The notes under the pieces are model-generated. The model was not told the DNA's origin and did not search any database. It saw only the letters and a program-made list of their open reading frames with translations. 64,000 nt of DNA from Viola odorata (taxonomy: Eukaryota; Streptophyta; Magnoliopsida; Malpighiales; Violaceae): NCBI GenBank assembly GCA_963691705.1, contig OY829539.1, positions 42,665,656 through 42,729,655 of the forward strand, in the 5' to 3' direction. The number at the start of each line of letters is the position of its first letter. Position 1 is the stretch's first letter. This document shows positions 56,098 to 64,000 of the stretch, piece by piece. The position numbers and the translations under genes were made by a program.

Positions 56098-59000
56098 GGG
56101 AGCGCTGTGAACCTATTTTCATTGGAAGCGTACAACTTGATGAAACGACCTGACAATGATCTATTGCCGTGCACGAGGCCAATTATTGGGATTGACGGAG
56201 TACCGATTCCGGTCGCCGGAGTAACATCCCTGCCGGTATACTTCCGGGAAGACACATCCAAATGCTCCGAAGAGTTATTATTTCTAGTCGTAGACCTGAC
56301 GTTACCGTATAATGCCATTTTGCGGCGACCATTCCTTAATCGTTTTGGAGTGGCCATATCTCAAAAACACCTGCGGATGAAATATCCCTCGTGGGACGGC
56401 GTGGTCTCAATCAAAGGGGACCAGAAGCTGGTAGCCGAATGCTACTTGCTTATGACTCCAAGGAGTTACGACCGCTACGTTTGCGTGGCAGACGACCCGT
56501 TCGATGATAAAGAAGAAAAGCGCACTCAGCCACTAGATCAGATGGCATCAATCCCTATCGTTAAGGATAGTGAAATGAATCTCTTAGCCAGTGAGAAACT
56601 GAGTCTTGAAGAAAACGCGCAATTAATCCGGCTGTTGAGGAAATGCAAGGGAGAATTTGCGTGGAAGCCAGCAGACATGCCCGAAATCTCTTGGGAAGTT
56701 GCAGAACACCGGCTGAACGTTAGTCCTGACGCCAAGCCCGTTCAACAAAAGCGACGTGCTTTTTCATCGGAAAAGATAGCGGCCATCGAAAAGGAGTTGA
56801 TAAAACTCACAGGTGCGGGGTTCATCCGAGAAGTTCAATACCCGACCTGGCTAGCTAATCCTGTGTTGGTTCCAAAGCCTAGCGGGGACTGGCGCATGTG
56901 CATCGACTTCACTGACCTAAATAATGCTTGTCCCAAGGACTGCTATCCCCTTCCGCGAATAGATCAATTAGTCGATCAAACCGCTGGATATGCTTATCTA
57001 AGCTCCCTAGATGCAAATTCCGGATATCACCAAATCCCTATGGCTGTAGAGGACGAAGAAAAAACTGCCTTCATCACTCCTAAGGCTACATACTGCTATA
57101 CCGCAATGCCGTTTGGGCTAAAGAATACCGGAGCAACATTTCAACGTATGGCAAACAAAGTTTTTGAAAATCAAATCGGAAGAAATGTAGAGGCTTACGT
57201 GGATGACATCTTGATCAAAATTCGGAGTTTCAGAGAACACCTCGCTGACTTGGAAGAAGTTCTCAATGTGATGAGAAAGCACAAGATGAAGCTAAACCCG
57301 CGGAAGTGCATGTTTGCATTCCAAACGGGAAAATTCTTGGGCTATGTGGTCAGCCGGAAGGGCATCCAACCCAACCCTTCAAAGATAAAAGCCATACAGG
57401 ATATGATACCCCCGCGGACTGTCAAAGAAATACAGAAGTTAACCGGGCGCATCATCGCGTTGGGACGATTCATATCTAAGCAAGGCGAGAGATGTTTGCC
57501 TTTCTTCAAAGTCATCCGAAACAAGGCTCCTTTCGGGTGGACAGAGGAATGTGAGAAAGCGTTTGCAGGGCTAAAAGCTTACCTGTCATCAGATTTAGTG
57601 CTGACGAGGCCCGAGCCCGGCGATGAACTATATTTATATTTGGGAATAGCTGACGAGGTAGTCAGCGCCGTCCTTGTGCGAAGTGAAGGGCACGTGCATC
57701 GTCCTGTATTCTTCGTGAGTCACATATTGAAAGATGCCGAACTGCGATACGCTCCTATCGAGAAGATAGCACTCGCTCTAGTGCAAGCCACGCGAAAGAT
57801 GGATCGATATTTCCAAGCCCACCCCGTCACTGTACTCACGGATCAGCCGTTGAGAAGAATCTTCAGAAAACCTGAATCTTCAGGAAGAATGCTAATTTGG
57901 GCTATCGAGCTCGAACAATACGGGTTGCAATACAAAGCTAGACCGGCCGTTAAAGCCCAAGCGTTAGCTGACTTCATAGCTGAGTGCACGTTCACAAAGG
58001 ACGCAAAAATAGATCTGTTAGAGGAAGAAGCAGAAAGTTCATGCCTACCGCCTCCGGAGACATATGCAGATATGTGGGTCATCCACGTAGATGGAGCAAA
58101 AAATCAAGAGTTAGCAGGCGCCGGAGTCCTCTTAGTTGGACCAAACGGCCTGGAGATGCGATACGCCATCAGAATCCTGCAGCCATTGTCCAACAATGCG
58201 GCTGAATACGAAGCGCTACTGGCAGGACTCAGAATCGGAAACAGTTTCTCCATCGAAGCCACTCCCGGTGTGGAGAAGGAAGGCAGAACACGTTTAAAGA
58301 TCCGAGGAGATTCCAAGCTAATAATGGATCAGGTTCTGGGGAACTCCCAAGCCAGAGAACCCATCATGGCCCAATACTTGGCCAAAGTGAAGCGTGAGCT
58401 GTCAGACATACAGGAAAAAGGTACTCTGGTCACCTTTGAACACATTCCTAGAGAAAATAATGAAGAGGCTGATAGCCTCGCCAAGATAGCGGCCAATCCG
58501 GAAGCCTCAATACCCAGTGACGTGCGCTATGGAGAACTGCCTACACCTTCTTTCATGGAAGAGCAGGCATCGCTCTGTGTGGAAGAAATGGAAAACGATT
58601 GGAGGATCCCAGTGATAGAATACCTAAAACATGATAAACTACCGGGAGACCACACAGAGAGAAAGAAAGTCCTAAAACGGGCAGCACGATGCACATATTA
58701 TAACGGAGAGTTAATACGGAGATGTTTCTCCCATCCGGCCGCTAAATGCATAACGGAACAAGAAGGCTTACACGTGTTACGTGAAATTCACGAAGGGATA
58801 TGTGGCATGCACATCGCTAGGGCTACTCTGGCAGCCCAAGTCTTCCGGTCAGGATTTTACTGGCCCACCATTCGACGAGATTGTCATAACTTCGTGAAAA
58901 CCTGTCAGAAATGCCAGGAATATGCTAAGATTCCTCGAAAGCCGGCCGTGCCAATTTCAGAAATAGTTGCTCCGTGCCTGTTTGCAAAATGGGGGATTGA

Positions 59001-59109
59001 CATCCTTGGCCCGTTTCCAAAGGCCAGATCTCAGTTAAAATTTGTGGTCGTAGCGGTAGTGTTAAGGTCTAAGCTCGTCCAGGGCATGTTCACGCCCATG
59101 GCCGCTTAA
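55723..59109 (+). CDS. Chimeric ORF: EPRV coat N-terminus fused to Tat-type pol
   Basis: The 1128-codon frame is fully open, and upstream it is open back to 55342. Residues 1 to ~125 are EPRV coat (KERLRKEFDHPSNDNIRTHF). From ~126 the protein is Tat/Ogre-Retand-type Ty3/gypsy pol: protease lacking its catalytic Asp (starts at NLFSLEAYNLM), RT with MCIDFTDLN (~391), MPFGLKNTGATFQRM and YVDDILI (~493), a Ty3-type RNase H, a second archaeal-type RNase H (VIHVDGAKN ~785, NNAAEYEALLAGL ~822, GDSKLIMDQV), the integrase H2C2 finger (~1022-1070) and the start of the core (WGIDILGP ~1089). The last ~15 residues come from the next element's LTR. Expression is doubtful because no promoter is evident. 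Confidence 0.88.
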   Translation: MITREYEIDKERLRKEFDHPSNDNIRTHFFSYYTKEQKDSIREQFYTYLNEVKIHIPFFTWFKRHKELLNTSNINVIKTPIQTWKTATNDEVKAVYPPLEEIKIRHHSYDILASPLKDVKEENENGSAVNLFSLEAYNLMKRPDNDLLPCTRPIIGIDGVPIPVAGVTSLPVYFREDTSKCSEELLFLVVDLTLPYNAILRRPFLNRFGVAISQKHLRMKYPSWDGVVSIKGDQKLVAECYLLMTPRSYDRYVCVADDPFDDKEEKRTQPLDQMASIPIVKDSEMNLLASEKLSLEENAQLIRLLRKCKGEFAWKPADMPEISWEVAEHRLNVSPDAKPVQQKRRAFSSEKIAAIEKELIKLTGAGFIREVQYPTWLANPVLVPKPSGDWRMCIDFTDLNNACPKDCYPLPRIDQLVDQTAGYAYLSSLDANSGYHQIPMAVEDEEKTAFITPKATYCYTAMPFGLKNTGATFQRMANKVFENQIGRNVEAYVDDILIKIRSFREHLADLEEVLNVMRKHKMKLNPRKCMFAFQTGKFLGYVVSRKGIQPNPSKIKAIQDMIPPRTVKEIQKLTGRIIALGRFISKQGERCLPFFKVIRNKAPFGWTEECEKAFAGLKAYLSSDLVLTRPEPGDELYLYLGIADEVVSAVLVRSEGHVHRPVFFVSHILKDAELRYAPIEKIALALVQATRKMDRYFQAHPVTVLTDQPLRRIFRKPESSGRMLIWAIELEQYGLQYKARPAVKAQALADFIAECTFTKDAKIDLLEEEAESSCLPPPETYADMWVIHVDGAKNQELAGAGVLLVGPNGLEMRYAIRILQPLSNNAAEYEALLAGLRIGNSFSIEATPGVEKEGRTRLKIRGDSKLIMDQVLGNSQAREPIMAQYLAKVKRELSDIQEKGTLVTFEHIPRENNEEADSLAKIAANPEASIPSDVRYGELPTPSFMEEQASLCVEEMENDWRIPVIEYLKHDKLPGDHTERKKVLKRAARCTYYNGELIRRCFSHPAAKCITEQEGLHVLREIHEGICGMHIARATLAAQVFRSGFYWPTIRRDCHNFVKTCQKCQEYAKIPRKPAVPISEIVAPCLFAKWGIDILGPFPKARSQLKFVVVAVVLRSKLVQGMFTPMAA
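56098..59059 (+). mobile_element. Tat-lineage (Ogre/Retand-like) Ty3/gypsy fragment
   Basis: The dual RNase H arrangement marks the Tat lineage. The left end is inside protease just after the catalytic motif; the right end is inside integrase, cut by the Galadriel-like LTR at 59060. LTRs, gag, the integrase core and everything 3' are missing. No stop occurs in about 2.96 kb, so the insertion is recent or the region has been little mutated. Confidence 0.85.
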
Positions 59110-59495
59110 CCTTAACGAGAGCTTACAGATAATCTTTGTAATCGGGTTGGGGGAGTGAGTAATCAGTCCCTTTATGCTTTGGGCTCGGTTATTCATTGGA
59201 AGGCGTTTGAGTCGGCCTTTGTGCGGGCGGCCCCCTTGTCTGCGACCTTTTGGCCCTTGTCTGTAATCGTATGCTTATTCTATGAAGTGATGTCTTTCAT
59301 GATTGTATGCCCTATGGTCTATGTGCTTGCCTTATGTTATTCCTATGATGACCTATAATGGCCCTATTACGACCCTAACCCTATGTTCCCTGGTGATGCA
59401 GGTCTAAGGTGTGTGTGAAAGGCTGGTTCCGTAGAGAGTGCGTGAACGTTGCACGAACTCAATCCCTTGGGCTCCCAAAGGATTAGTCCGTGACA
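59060..59495 (+). repeat. 5' LTR of Galadriel-like chromovirus
   Basis: It starts TGTTAAGGTC inside the Tat integrase codons and ends GATTAGTCCGTGACA two bases before the primer site. The termini TGT/ACA are consistent with an LTR of about 436 bp. The matching 3' LTR and the target duplication lie beyond the window. Confidence 0.78.
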
Positions 59496-59497
59496 GT

Positions 59498-59509
59498 TGG
59501 TAGCGGAGC
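59498..59509 (+). promoter_or_regulatory. Primer binding site of Galadriel-like element
   Basis: TGGTAGCGGAGC, two mismatches from the tRNA-Met site, is identical to the 12 bases used by the EPRV leaders in this window. Confidence 0.75.
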
Positions 59510-59527
59510 GATTTTGATTTCTTTGTA

Positions 59528-62500
59528 ATGGCAAAGACTTCGAAAGTTAGGTGCACAGAACTAGAGAATCGCGTGGATGCGATCGACGCGTGGATACAGA
59601 GTCAGAGGACTCTAGGTATTGGCTCCTCACAACCACAAGTAACACTGGAACAGATACTTGAGAGGGATAAACGCATTGAGATGCTAGAATCCCATCTGAC
59701 CCAATACGATGAGTTGTTTAAAGGCGAGAGCGCCGATAATGATTTCTCGGTTGAAGAGAATGTGGAAACGTTTCGCCTCTTTGCGGAACGGGTGCGACGC
59801 GTAGAGGCGCTAGAAGCACAATTAACAAGGAGACTCTTAAGCTTCGAAGGTCGAACCCCAGAGAAAGAGGGTGGCCCTCATGAAAATCTTGATGAGCTGC
59901 TAGAGAGGGCAGACATTAGAGAACTGAATGTGGCACTCACCACCACTGGTACTAGGGTGGATGAATTGCAAGATAATCTTAAAGAAGCGTGGGATATGTT
60001 TCGCGAGACCGACAAGAAGGTGGGACTGCTGGACGCCTCCCTGATTGAGATACAGGGCAAGCTCACGGAAATTTGGCAAAGGAATTCTCCTGGCCCTTTA
60101 GCGATGGGGATGACCGAACTAAACAAGTGCAAAAGTTTTCAACCAAAACCTTATAATGGAATGAGGAGTGCGAAAGAGATAGATAATTTCTTGTTTGACA
60201 TAGAAAACTACTTCAATATGTGCCAGGTTCTGTCAGACGAGTTGAAACTGACGGTGGTAGTAATGTTACTATCCGACGATGCTAAAGTATGGTGGAGGAC
60301 TCGCGCTAATAGCATCGTCACGTGGGAGGAGTTTAAAGTGGAGTTAAGGAAGTCGTTCTGCCCAGAGGATGTGGAATATGCCGCTCGTATAAGCTTGCGC
60401 GAACTAGTGCAAACGACCTCTATGAGAGAATATGTGAACAGATACTCCACGCTTATGCTCGATATTAAGGAAATGTCGGAGGCCGATAGAATGTTCAATT
60501 TTACTCAGGGGTTAAAGCCTTACCCCAGGAACGAAGTCCGCCGGCAGAATCCTAAGACCCTGAGTGATGCAATCACAATAGCGGAGAGAGTAGAGGATAG
60601 ATCGGATGTGGGGACAAAACGGAAGTTTGGAGGATCTAATGGACCTGATGCTAAGTCGAACAAGTTTACTAGGCCTAGTACTGGAACTAGTGAGAATCGG
60701 TTCCCAGCTAGGAACTCAACAAACTTCCAAGGCCCTAACAAGTTCGGCAATAGAGTCCCGCGACCTATTGCGTGTTTCATCTGTGAAGGTCCTCACAAAG
60801 CGGCTGAATGCCCTACAAAGGTTGCCTTAAGCGCGCTGCAGACAGTTCGAGGATCTATGAGCCCTGAACCTGAGAAGGTGTTGGCGTTAACCCAGGGGGA
60901 CCACCCTTCAGAGAGGAGTTTCTTATCGGCCTTGAAGAAGCAGTTGGCCACACAGGAGATGGCGAAGGGCTTAATGTATGCGACTGTCCAAATGGGACGC
61001 TATTCTATGGAGGCCCTTATCGACACGGGTGCCACCGATAGCTTCCTGTCGGACTCCTTTGCAAGAAAACTTGGAGTGACGGTTGCCCCAGATGGGGGAA
61101 AACTGAAGGCGGTGAATTCGAAAGCAAGGGAGACGGAGGGAAGTGCGAAAAACGTTGACATACAGATGAGCTCTTGGAAGGGCAAATCAGATTTTGTAGT
61201 GGCCGTTATCGACGATTTTGATGTAGTCATTGGCTTGGACTTCCTTCTTTTGGCTAAAGCCGTTCCTGTCCCATCAGCTCGTTGCCTCTTACTGATGGGC
61301 GAAGAACCGGTGGTAATCCCAGTGACGATAAGTCCTACGAGAGAGAAAAGACTACTCTCTGCTATGCAGCTTAAACGCGACTTAAAGAAAAAAGAGGCAA
61401 CCTTCTTGGCTATAGCCTCCTGGAGTGATGATAGTGTATTGGCAGAATGCCCACCCATAGTTAGTCAGCTGTTGGAGGAATACGCAGAGGTGATGCCTGA
61501 CCAGTTGCCCAAAAACTTGCCTCCGCGTAGGAATATTGATCATGAGATTGAATTAATCCCCGGTGCCAAAGCCCCAGCGAAGGCAGCCTACCGGATGGCC
61601 CCTCCTGAGTTGGCCGAGTTACGAAAACAATTGGCTGAATTGTTGGATGGTGGGTTCATTAGACTAGCAAAGGCCCCGTATGGAGCTCCGGTGCTTTTCC
61701 AGAAGAAACACGATGGTAGCCTTCGCATGTGTGTGGATTATCGAGCGTTGAATAAGGTGACGGTGAATAATCGGTATCCGCTTCCTTTGATAGCCGATCT
61801 ATTTGATCAATTAAGCGGGGCGAAGTTCTTCACGAAGTTAGACTTGAGATCAGGGTATTATCAAGTTAGAATAGCTGAAGGTGATGAAGGTAAGACAACG
61901 TGCGTTACGAGATATGGTTCCTTTGAATTTTTAGTAATGCCCTTCGGGTTGACCAACGCCCCTGCCACCTTCTGCACACTAATGAATCAGGTTTTTCGAG
62001 AGTACCTTGACAAGTTTGTGGTCGTGTATATTGATGACATTGTGATTTATTCAACCACTTTGGAGGACCACTTGGAACACCTGAGACTTGTGTTCGACAA
62101 ACTCAAAGCGAACCAACTTTACGTGAAAAGGGAGAAATGCGCCTTTGCCCAAACCAAGATTAACTTCTTGGGTCATGTCATTGAACGGGGTAGGATTCGC
62201 ATGGATATGAGTAAAGTACAAGCGATTCAAGAATGGCAACCCCCGAGCGGGCTGACAGAACTGCGTTCATTCTTGGGTTTAGCCAACTACTATCGTCGGT
62301 TCATTGAGGGATATGCTAGGAGGGTTAGCCCTCTTACGAACTTACTGAAAAAGGGAGTGAGATGGGTGTGGTCTATGGAGTGCGAAGAGGCATTCAGAGA
62401 TATCAAGCGAGCTATGATGGAAGATCCCGTTTTGGCACTCCCAGACCCGACACAACCTTATGAAGTTCAAACTGACGCGTCTGACTTTGCGCTAGGTGGG

Positions 62501-63781
62501 GTGCTCCTCCAAAACCAACATCCTGTAGCTTTTGAGAGTAGGAAGCTGAATGATGCGGAAAGGAGATACACGGTGCAGGAAAAAGAGCCTCTAGCTATTA
62601 TTTATTGTGTCACCAAATGGCGTCACTACCTATTGGGTTCTGACTTCATAGCGAAGATAGATAATATGGCAACTAGTCATTTTCTCACCCAACCGAAGCT
62701 TACTGCCAAGCAGGCTAGATGGCAGGAGATTTTAGCAGAGTTCGATGTGAACTTCGAACATAAGGCTGGGAAGTCTAACCAAGTTGCGGATGCCTTAAGC
62801 CGGAGAAGTGACTTGGCTTCAATGCGTATAATGACTCAGGCTAGTGTAAGCAAAATCAGTACCCCACTGAGAGGAGAAATTAGAGAGCAGATGAAGTCAG
62901 ATTCAATTGCACAGGCGCTATTGACACTCGTGAAAGAAGGTAAAACTCGAAGGTTTTGGGTGGAGGACGACCTGTTAATGACGAAGGGACAGTTAATCTA
63001 TGTGCCAAAAGGAGGGGATTTAAGGAAGAAATTGCTTCGCGAATGTCATGATACCTTATGGGCAGGACACTGCGGGTGGCGTAGAACCTTGGCGCTTATT
63101 AGGCAGGCCTACTTTTGGCCGGCAATGAGAGATGATGTTCGCATGTTTACGAAGACTTGTTTGATTTGTCAACAGGATAAGGTAGATAGACAGAAGTCTG
63201 CAGGTCTACTTGATCCATTGCCAGTTCCCAACCGGCCGTGGGAGAGTGTATCTATGGACTTCATTACTTGCCTCCCAAAAGTGGGGAATCTTTGTGGAAT
63301 CTTTGTGGTAGTAGATCGATTCTCGAAGTATGCGACTTTTGCTCCGGTATCTAAGACTTGCACTGTAGAGGAAACGGCGCGATTGTTCTTTAAAAACATT
63401 GTGAAGTATTGGGGTATCCCGGAAAGCATTATTAGCGATAGAGACCCTCGATTCACTGGCACCTTTTGGAAGGAATTATTCAACTTGCTGGGCTCTAGGC
63501 TGAATATGTCTTCAGGATTCCATCCTCAGACTGATGGGCAAACTGAGAGAATGAATGCGATTCTAGAAGAGTATCTAAGGCATTTTGTTCATGTTAATCA
63601 GAAGAACTGGATCGAACTCCTCGACGTGGCACAATTCTGCTTTAATTCCTTGAAAAGTTCTACGACTAACAAGAGCCCTTTTGAACTAGTTACAGGCCAA
63701 CAACCGTTGTTTCCACACACGGTGAATGAGTATCGGGGGAAGAGTCCCAGTGCCTTTAACTTTGCTAAGGAATGGAAGTAG
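59528..63781 (+). CDS. Galadriel-like chromovirus gag-pol polyprotein (one TAG near the end)
   Basis: The ATG at 59528 lies 18 bases after the PBS, and the frame is open for 1417 codons. Order: coiled-coil-rich N-terminus, gag core ([20 protein letters not shown] ~residue 250), a short knuckle [13 protein letters not shown] (~415; C-x2-C-x3-H-x4-C), protease [13 protein letters not shown] (~497), RT with [12 protein letters not shown] and [11 protein letters not shown] (~830), RNase H ([14 protein letters not shown] ~979), integrase H2C2 (~1174-1220), and core D, D, E in SMDFITCLP (~1241), [12 protein letters not shown] (~1303) and [12 protein letters not shown] (~1345). The lineage call rests on the knuckle form and RNase H motifs. 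All catalytic residues checked are intact. A TAG at 63779-63781 ends the frame, but coding continues in frame after it. Confidence 0.9.
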   Translation: MAKTSKVRCTELENRVDAIDAWIQSQRTLGIGSSQPQVTLEQILERDKRIEMLESHLTQYDELFKGESADNDFSVEENVETFRLFAERVRRVEALEAQLTRRLLSFEGRTPEKEGGPHENLDELLERADIRELNVALTTTGTRVDELQDNLKEAWDMFRETDKKVGLLDASLIEIQGKLTEIWQRNSPGPLAMGMTELNKCKSFQPKPYNGMRSAKEIDNFLFDIENYFNMCQVLSDELKLTVVVMLLSDDAKVWWRTRANSIVTWEEFKVELRKSFCPEDVEYAARISLRELVQTTSMREYVNRYSTLMLDIKEMSEADRMFNFTQGLKPYPRNEVRRQNPKTLSDAITIAERVEDRSDVGTKRKFGGSNGPDAKSNKFTRPSTGTSENRFPARNSTNFQGPNKFGNRVPRPIACFICEGPHKAAECPTKVALSALQTVRGSMSPEPEKVLALTQGDHPSERSFLSALKKQLATQEMAKGLMYATVQMGRYSMEALIDTGATDSFLSDSFARKLGVTVAPDGGKLKAVNSKARETEGSAKNVDIQMSSWKGKSDFVVAVIDDFDVVIGLDFLLLAKAVPVPSARCLLLMGEEPVVIPVTISPTREKRLLSAMQLKRDLKKKEATFLAIASWSDDSVLAECPPIVSQLLEEYAEVMPDQLPKNLPPRRNIDHEIELIPGAKAPAKAAYRMAPPELAELRKQLAELLDGGFIRLAKAPYGAPVLFQKKHDGSLRMCVDYRALNKVTVNNRYPLPLIADLFDQLSGAKFFTKLDLRSGYYQVRIAEGDEGKTTCVTRYGSFEFLVMPFGLTNAPATFCTLMNQVFREYLDKFVVVYIDDIVIYSTTLEDHLEHLRLVFDKLKANQLYVKREKCAFAQTKINFLGHVIERGRIRMDMSKVQAIQEWQPPSGLTELRSFLGLANYYRRFIEGYARRVSPLTNLLKKGVRWVWSMECEEAFRDIKRAMMEDPVLALPDPTQPYEVQTDASDFALGGVLLQNQHPVAFESRKLNDAERRYTVQEKEPLAIIYCVTKWRHYLLGSDFIAKIDNMATSHFLTQPKLTAKQARWQEILAEFDVNFEHKAGKSNQVADALSRRSDLASMRIMTQASVSKISTPLRGEIREQMKSDSIAQALLTLVKEGKTRRFWVEDDLLMTKGQLIYVPKGGDLRKKLLRECHDTLWAGHCGWRRTLALIRQAYFWPAMRDDVRMFTKTCLICQQDKVDRQKSAGLLDPLPVPNRPWESVSMDFITCLPKVGNLCGIFVVVDRFSKYATFAPVSKTCTVEETARLFFKNIVKYWGIPESIISDRDPRFTGTFWKELFNLLGSRLNMSSGFHPQTDGQTERMNAILEEYLRHFVHVNQKNWIELLDVAQFCFNSLKSSTTNKSPFELVTGQQPLFPHTVNEYRGKSPSAFNFAKEWK

Positions 63782-64000
63782 AACGCTGAAATAGCCAAAG
63801 CCTTGTTGGAGAGAGCTTCCTGCCGAATGAAACAATGGGCGGATAAAGGGAGGAGGGCCCTCGAATTTCAAGCGGGCGATAAAGTAATGGTGAGACTGAT
63901 GCCAGGACAGATTCGAGCGCTCCAACGACAGGATCGCCGCCTTCTACGACGATATGAGGGCCCCGTGACGGTTATTGAGAAAATAGGCAGAGTCTCATAT
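63782..64000 (+). pseudogene. Galadriel-like integrase C-terminal module (continues past window)
   Basis: Directly after the TAG the same frame reads NAEIAKALLERASCRMKQWA, LEFQAGDKVMVRLMPGQIRA and RRYEGPVTVIEKIGRVSY, the GPY/F-type module of Ty3/gypsy integrase. It is open to the right edge. A chromodomain, if present, would lie beyond. Confidence 0.85.

Overview
This window is plant genomic DNA, probably from a dicot, and it consists almost entirely of retroelements. I see no host gene, rRNA, tRNA or CRISPR. The evidence is a set of plant-specific families: Athila-type Ty3/gypsy elements with tRNA-Asp primer sites and ATHILA ORF-1 (env-like) genes, chromovirus and Tat-type Ty3/gypsy elements, a Tork/TNT1-like Ty1/copia element, a Mutator-like fragment, and several copies of an endogenous pararetrovirus (EPRV, Caulimoviridae, petuvirus/florendovirus-like). 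The density of nesting and decay fits pericentromeric or other silenced heterochromatin.

Layout. 1-5680 (minus): 5' part of Athila element 1 (pol, gag-pro, PBS, LTR). 5681-14525 (minus): Athila element 2, with an env-like gene and a gag-pol frame that carries one frameshift and about fifteen stops. 14526-27213 (plus): Athila-like element 4, which lacks pol and has ATHILA ORF-1 and a 3' LTR containing a 473-bp tandem duplication. Element 3 (14867-21412) is nested inside its protease codons. Element 3 is complete, has two LTRs and a 5-bp target duplication, and encodes only gag-protease. 27214-28257: chromovirus protease piece and an inverted chromovirus LTR. 28258-31136 (plus): EPRV copy A, with RNase H, C-terminal domain, promoter, leader ORF and primer site, ending in a palindrome that flips into copy B (minus, to 31615). 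31625-35569: two partial internal regions of one chromovirus around a single LTR. 35570-36647: another LTR (minus). 36648-47820 (minus): head-to-tail EPRV units C and D, with a MULE scrap inside. 47630-48931: EPRV inverted repeat with 491-bp arms. 49150-52210 (plus): 5'-truncated copia element. 52211-54283 (minus): partly duplicated chromovirus pol. 54290-56097 (plus): EPRV copy F. This is fused in frame to a Tat-type pol (56098-59059), giving an open 1128-codon chimera. 59060-64000 (plus): a Galadriel-like chromovirus with LTR, PBS and a 1417-codon gag-pol broken by one stop near the right edge.

The genes do not form a cellular pathway. Each set once served reverse transcription and integration, or virus movement and encapsidation, and most are broken. 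The least damaged are the Galadriel-like element and the Tat part of the chimera. The points most worth following up are the EPRV-Tat chimeric ORF, the EPRV inverted repeat built from an already rearranged fragment, the as-1-like repeats upstream of the EPRV promoter, and a dispersed GTCTTGGCCAAG dyad running through elements 3 and 4. Family assignments come from reading protein motifs by eye; no database search was run.
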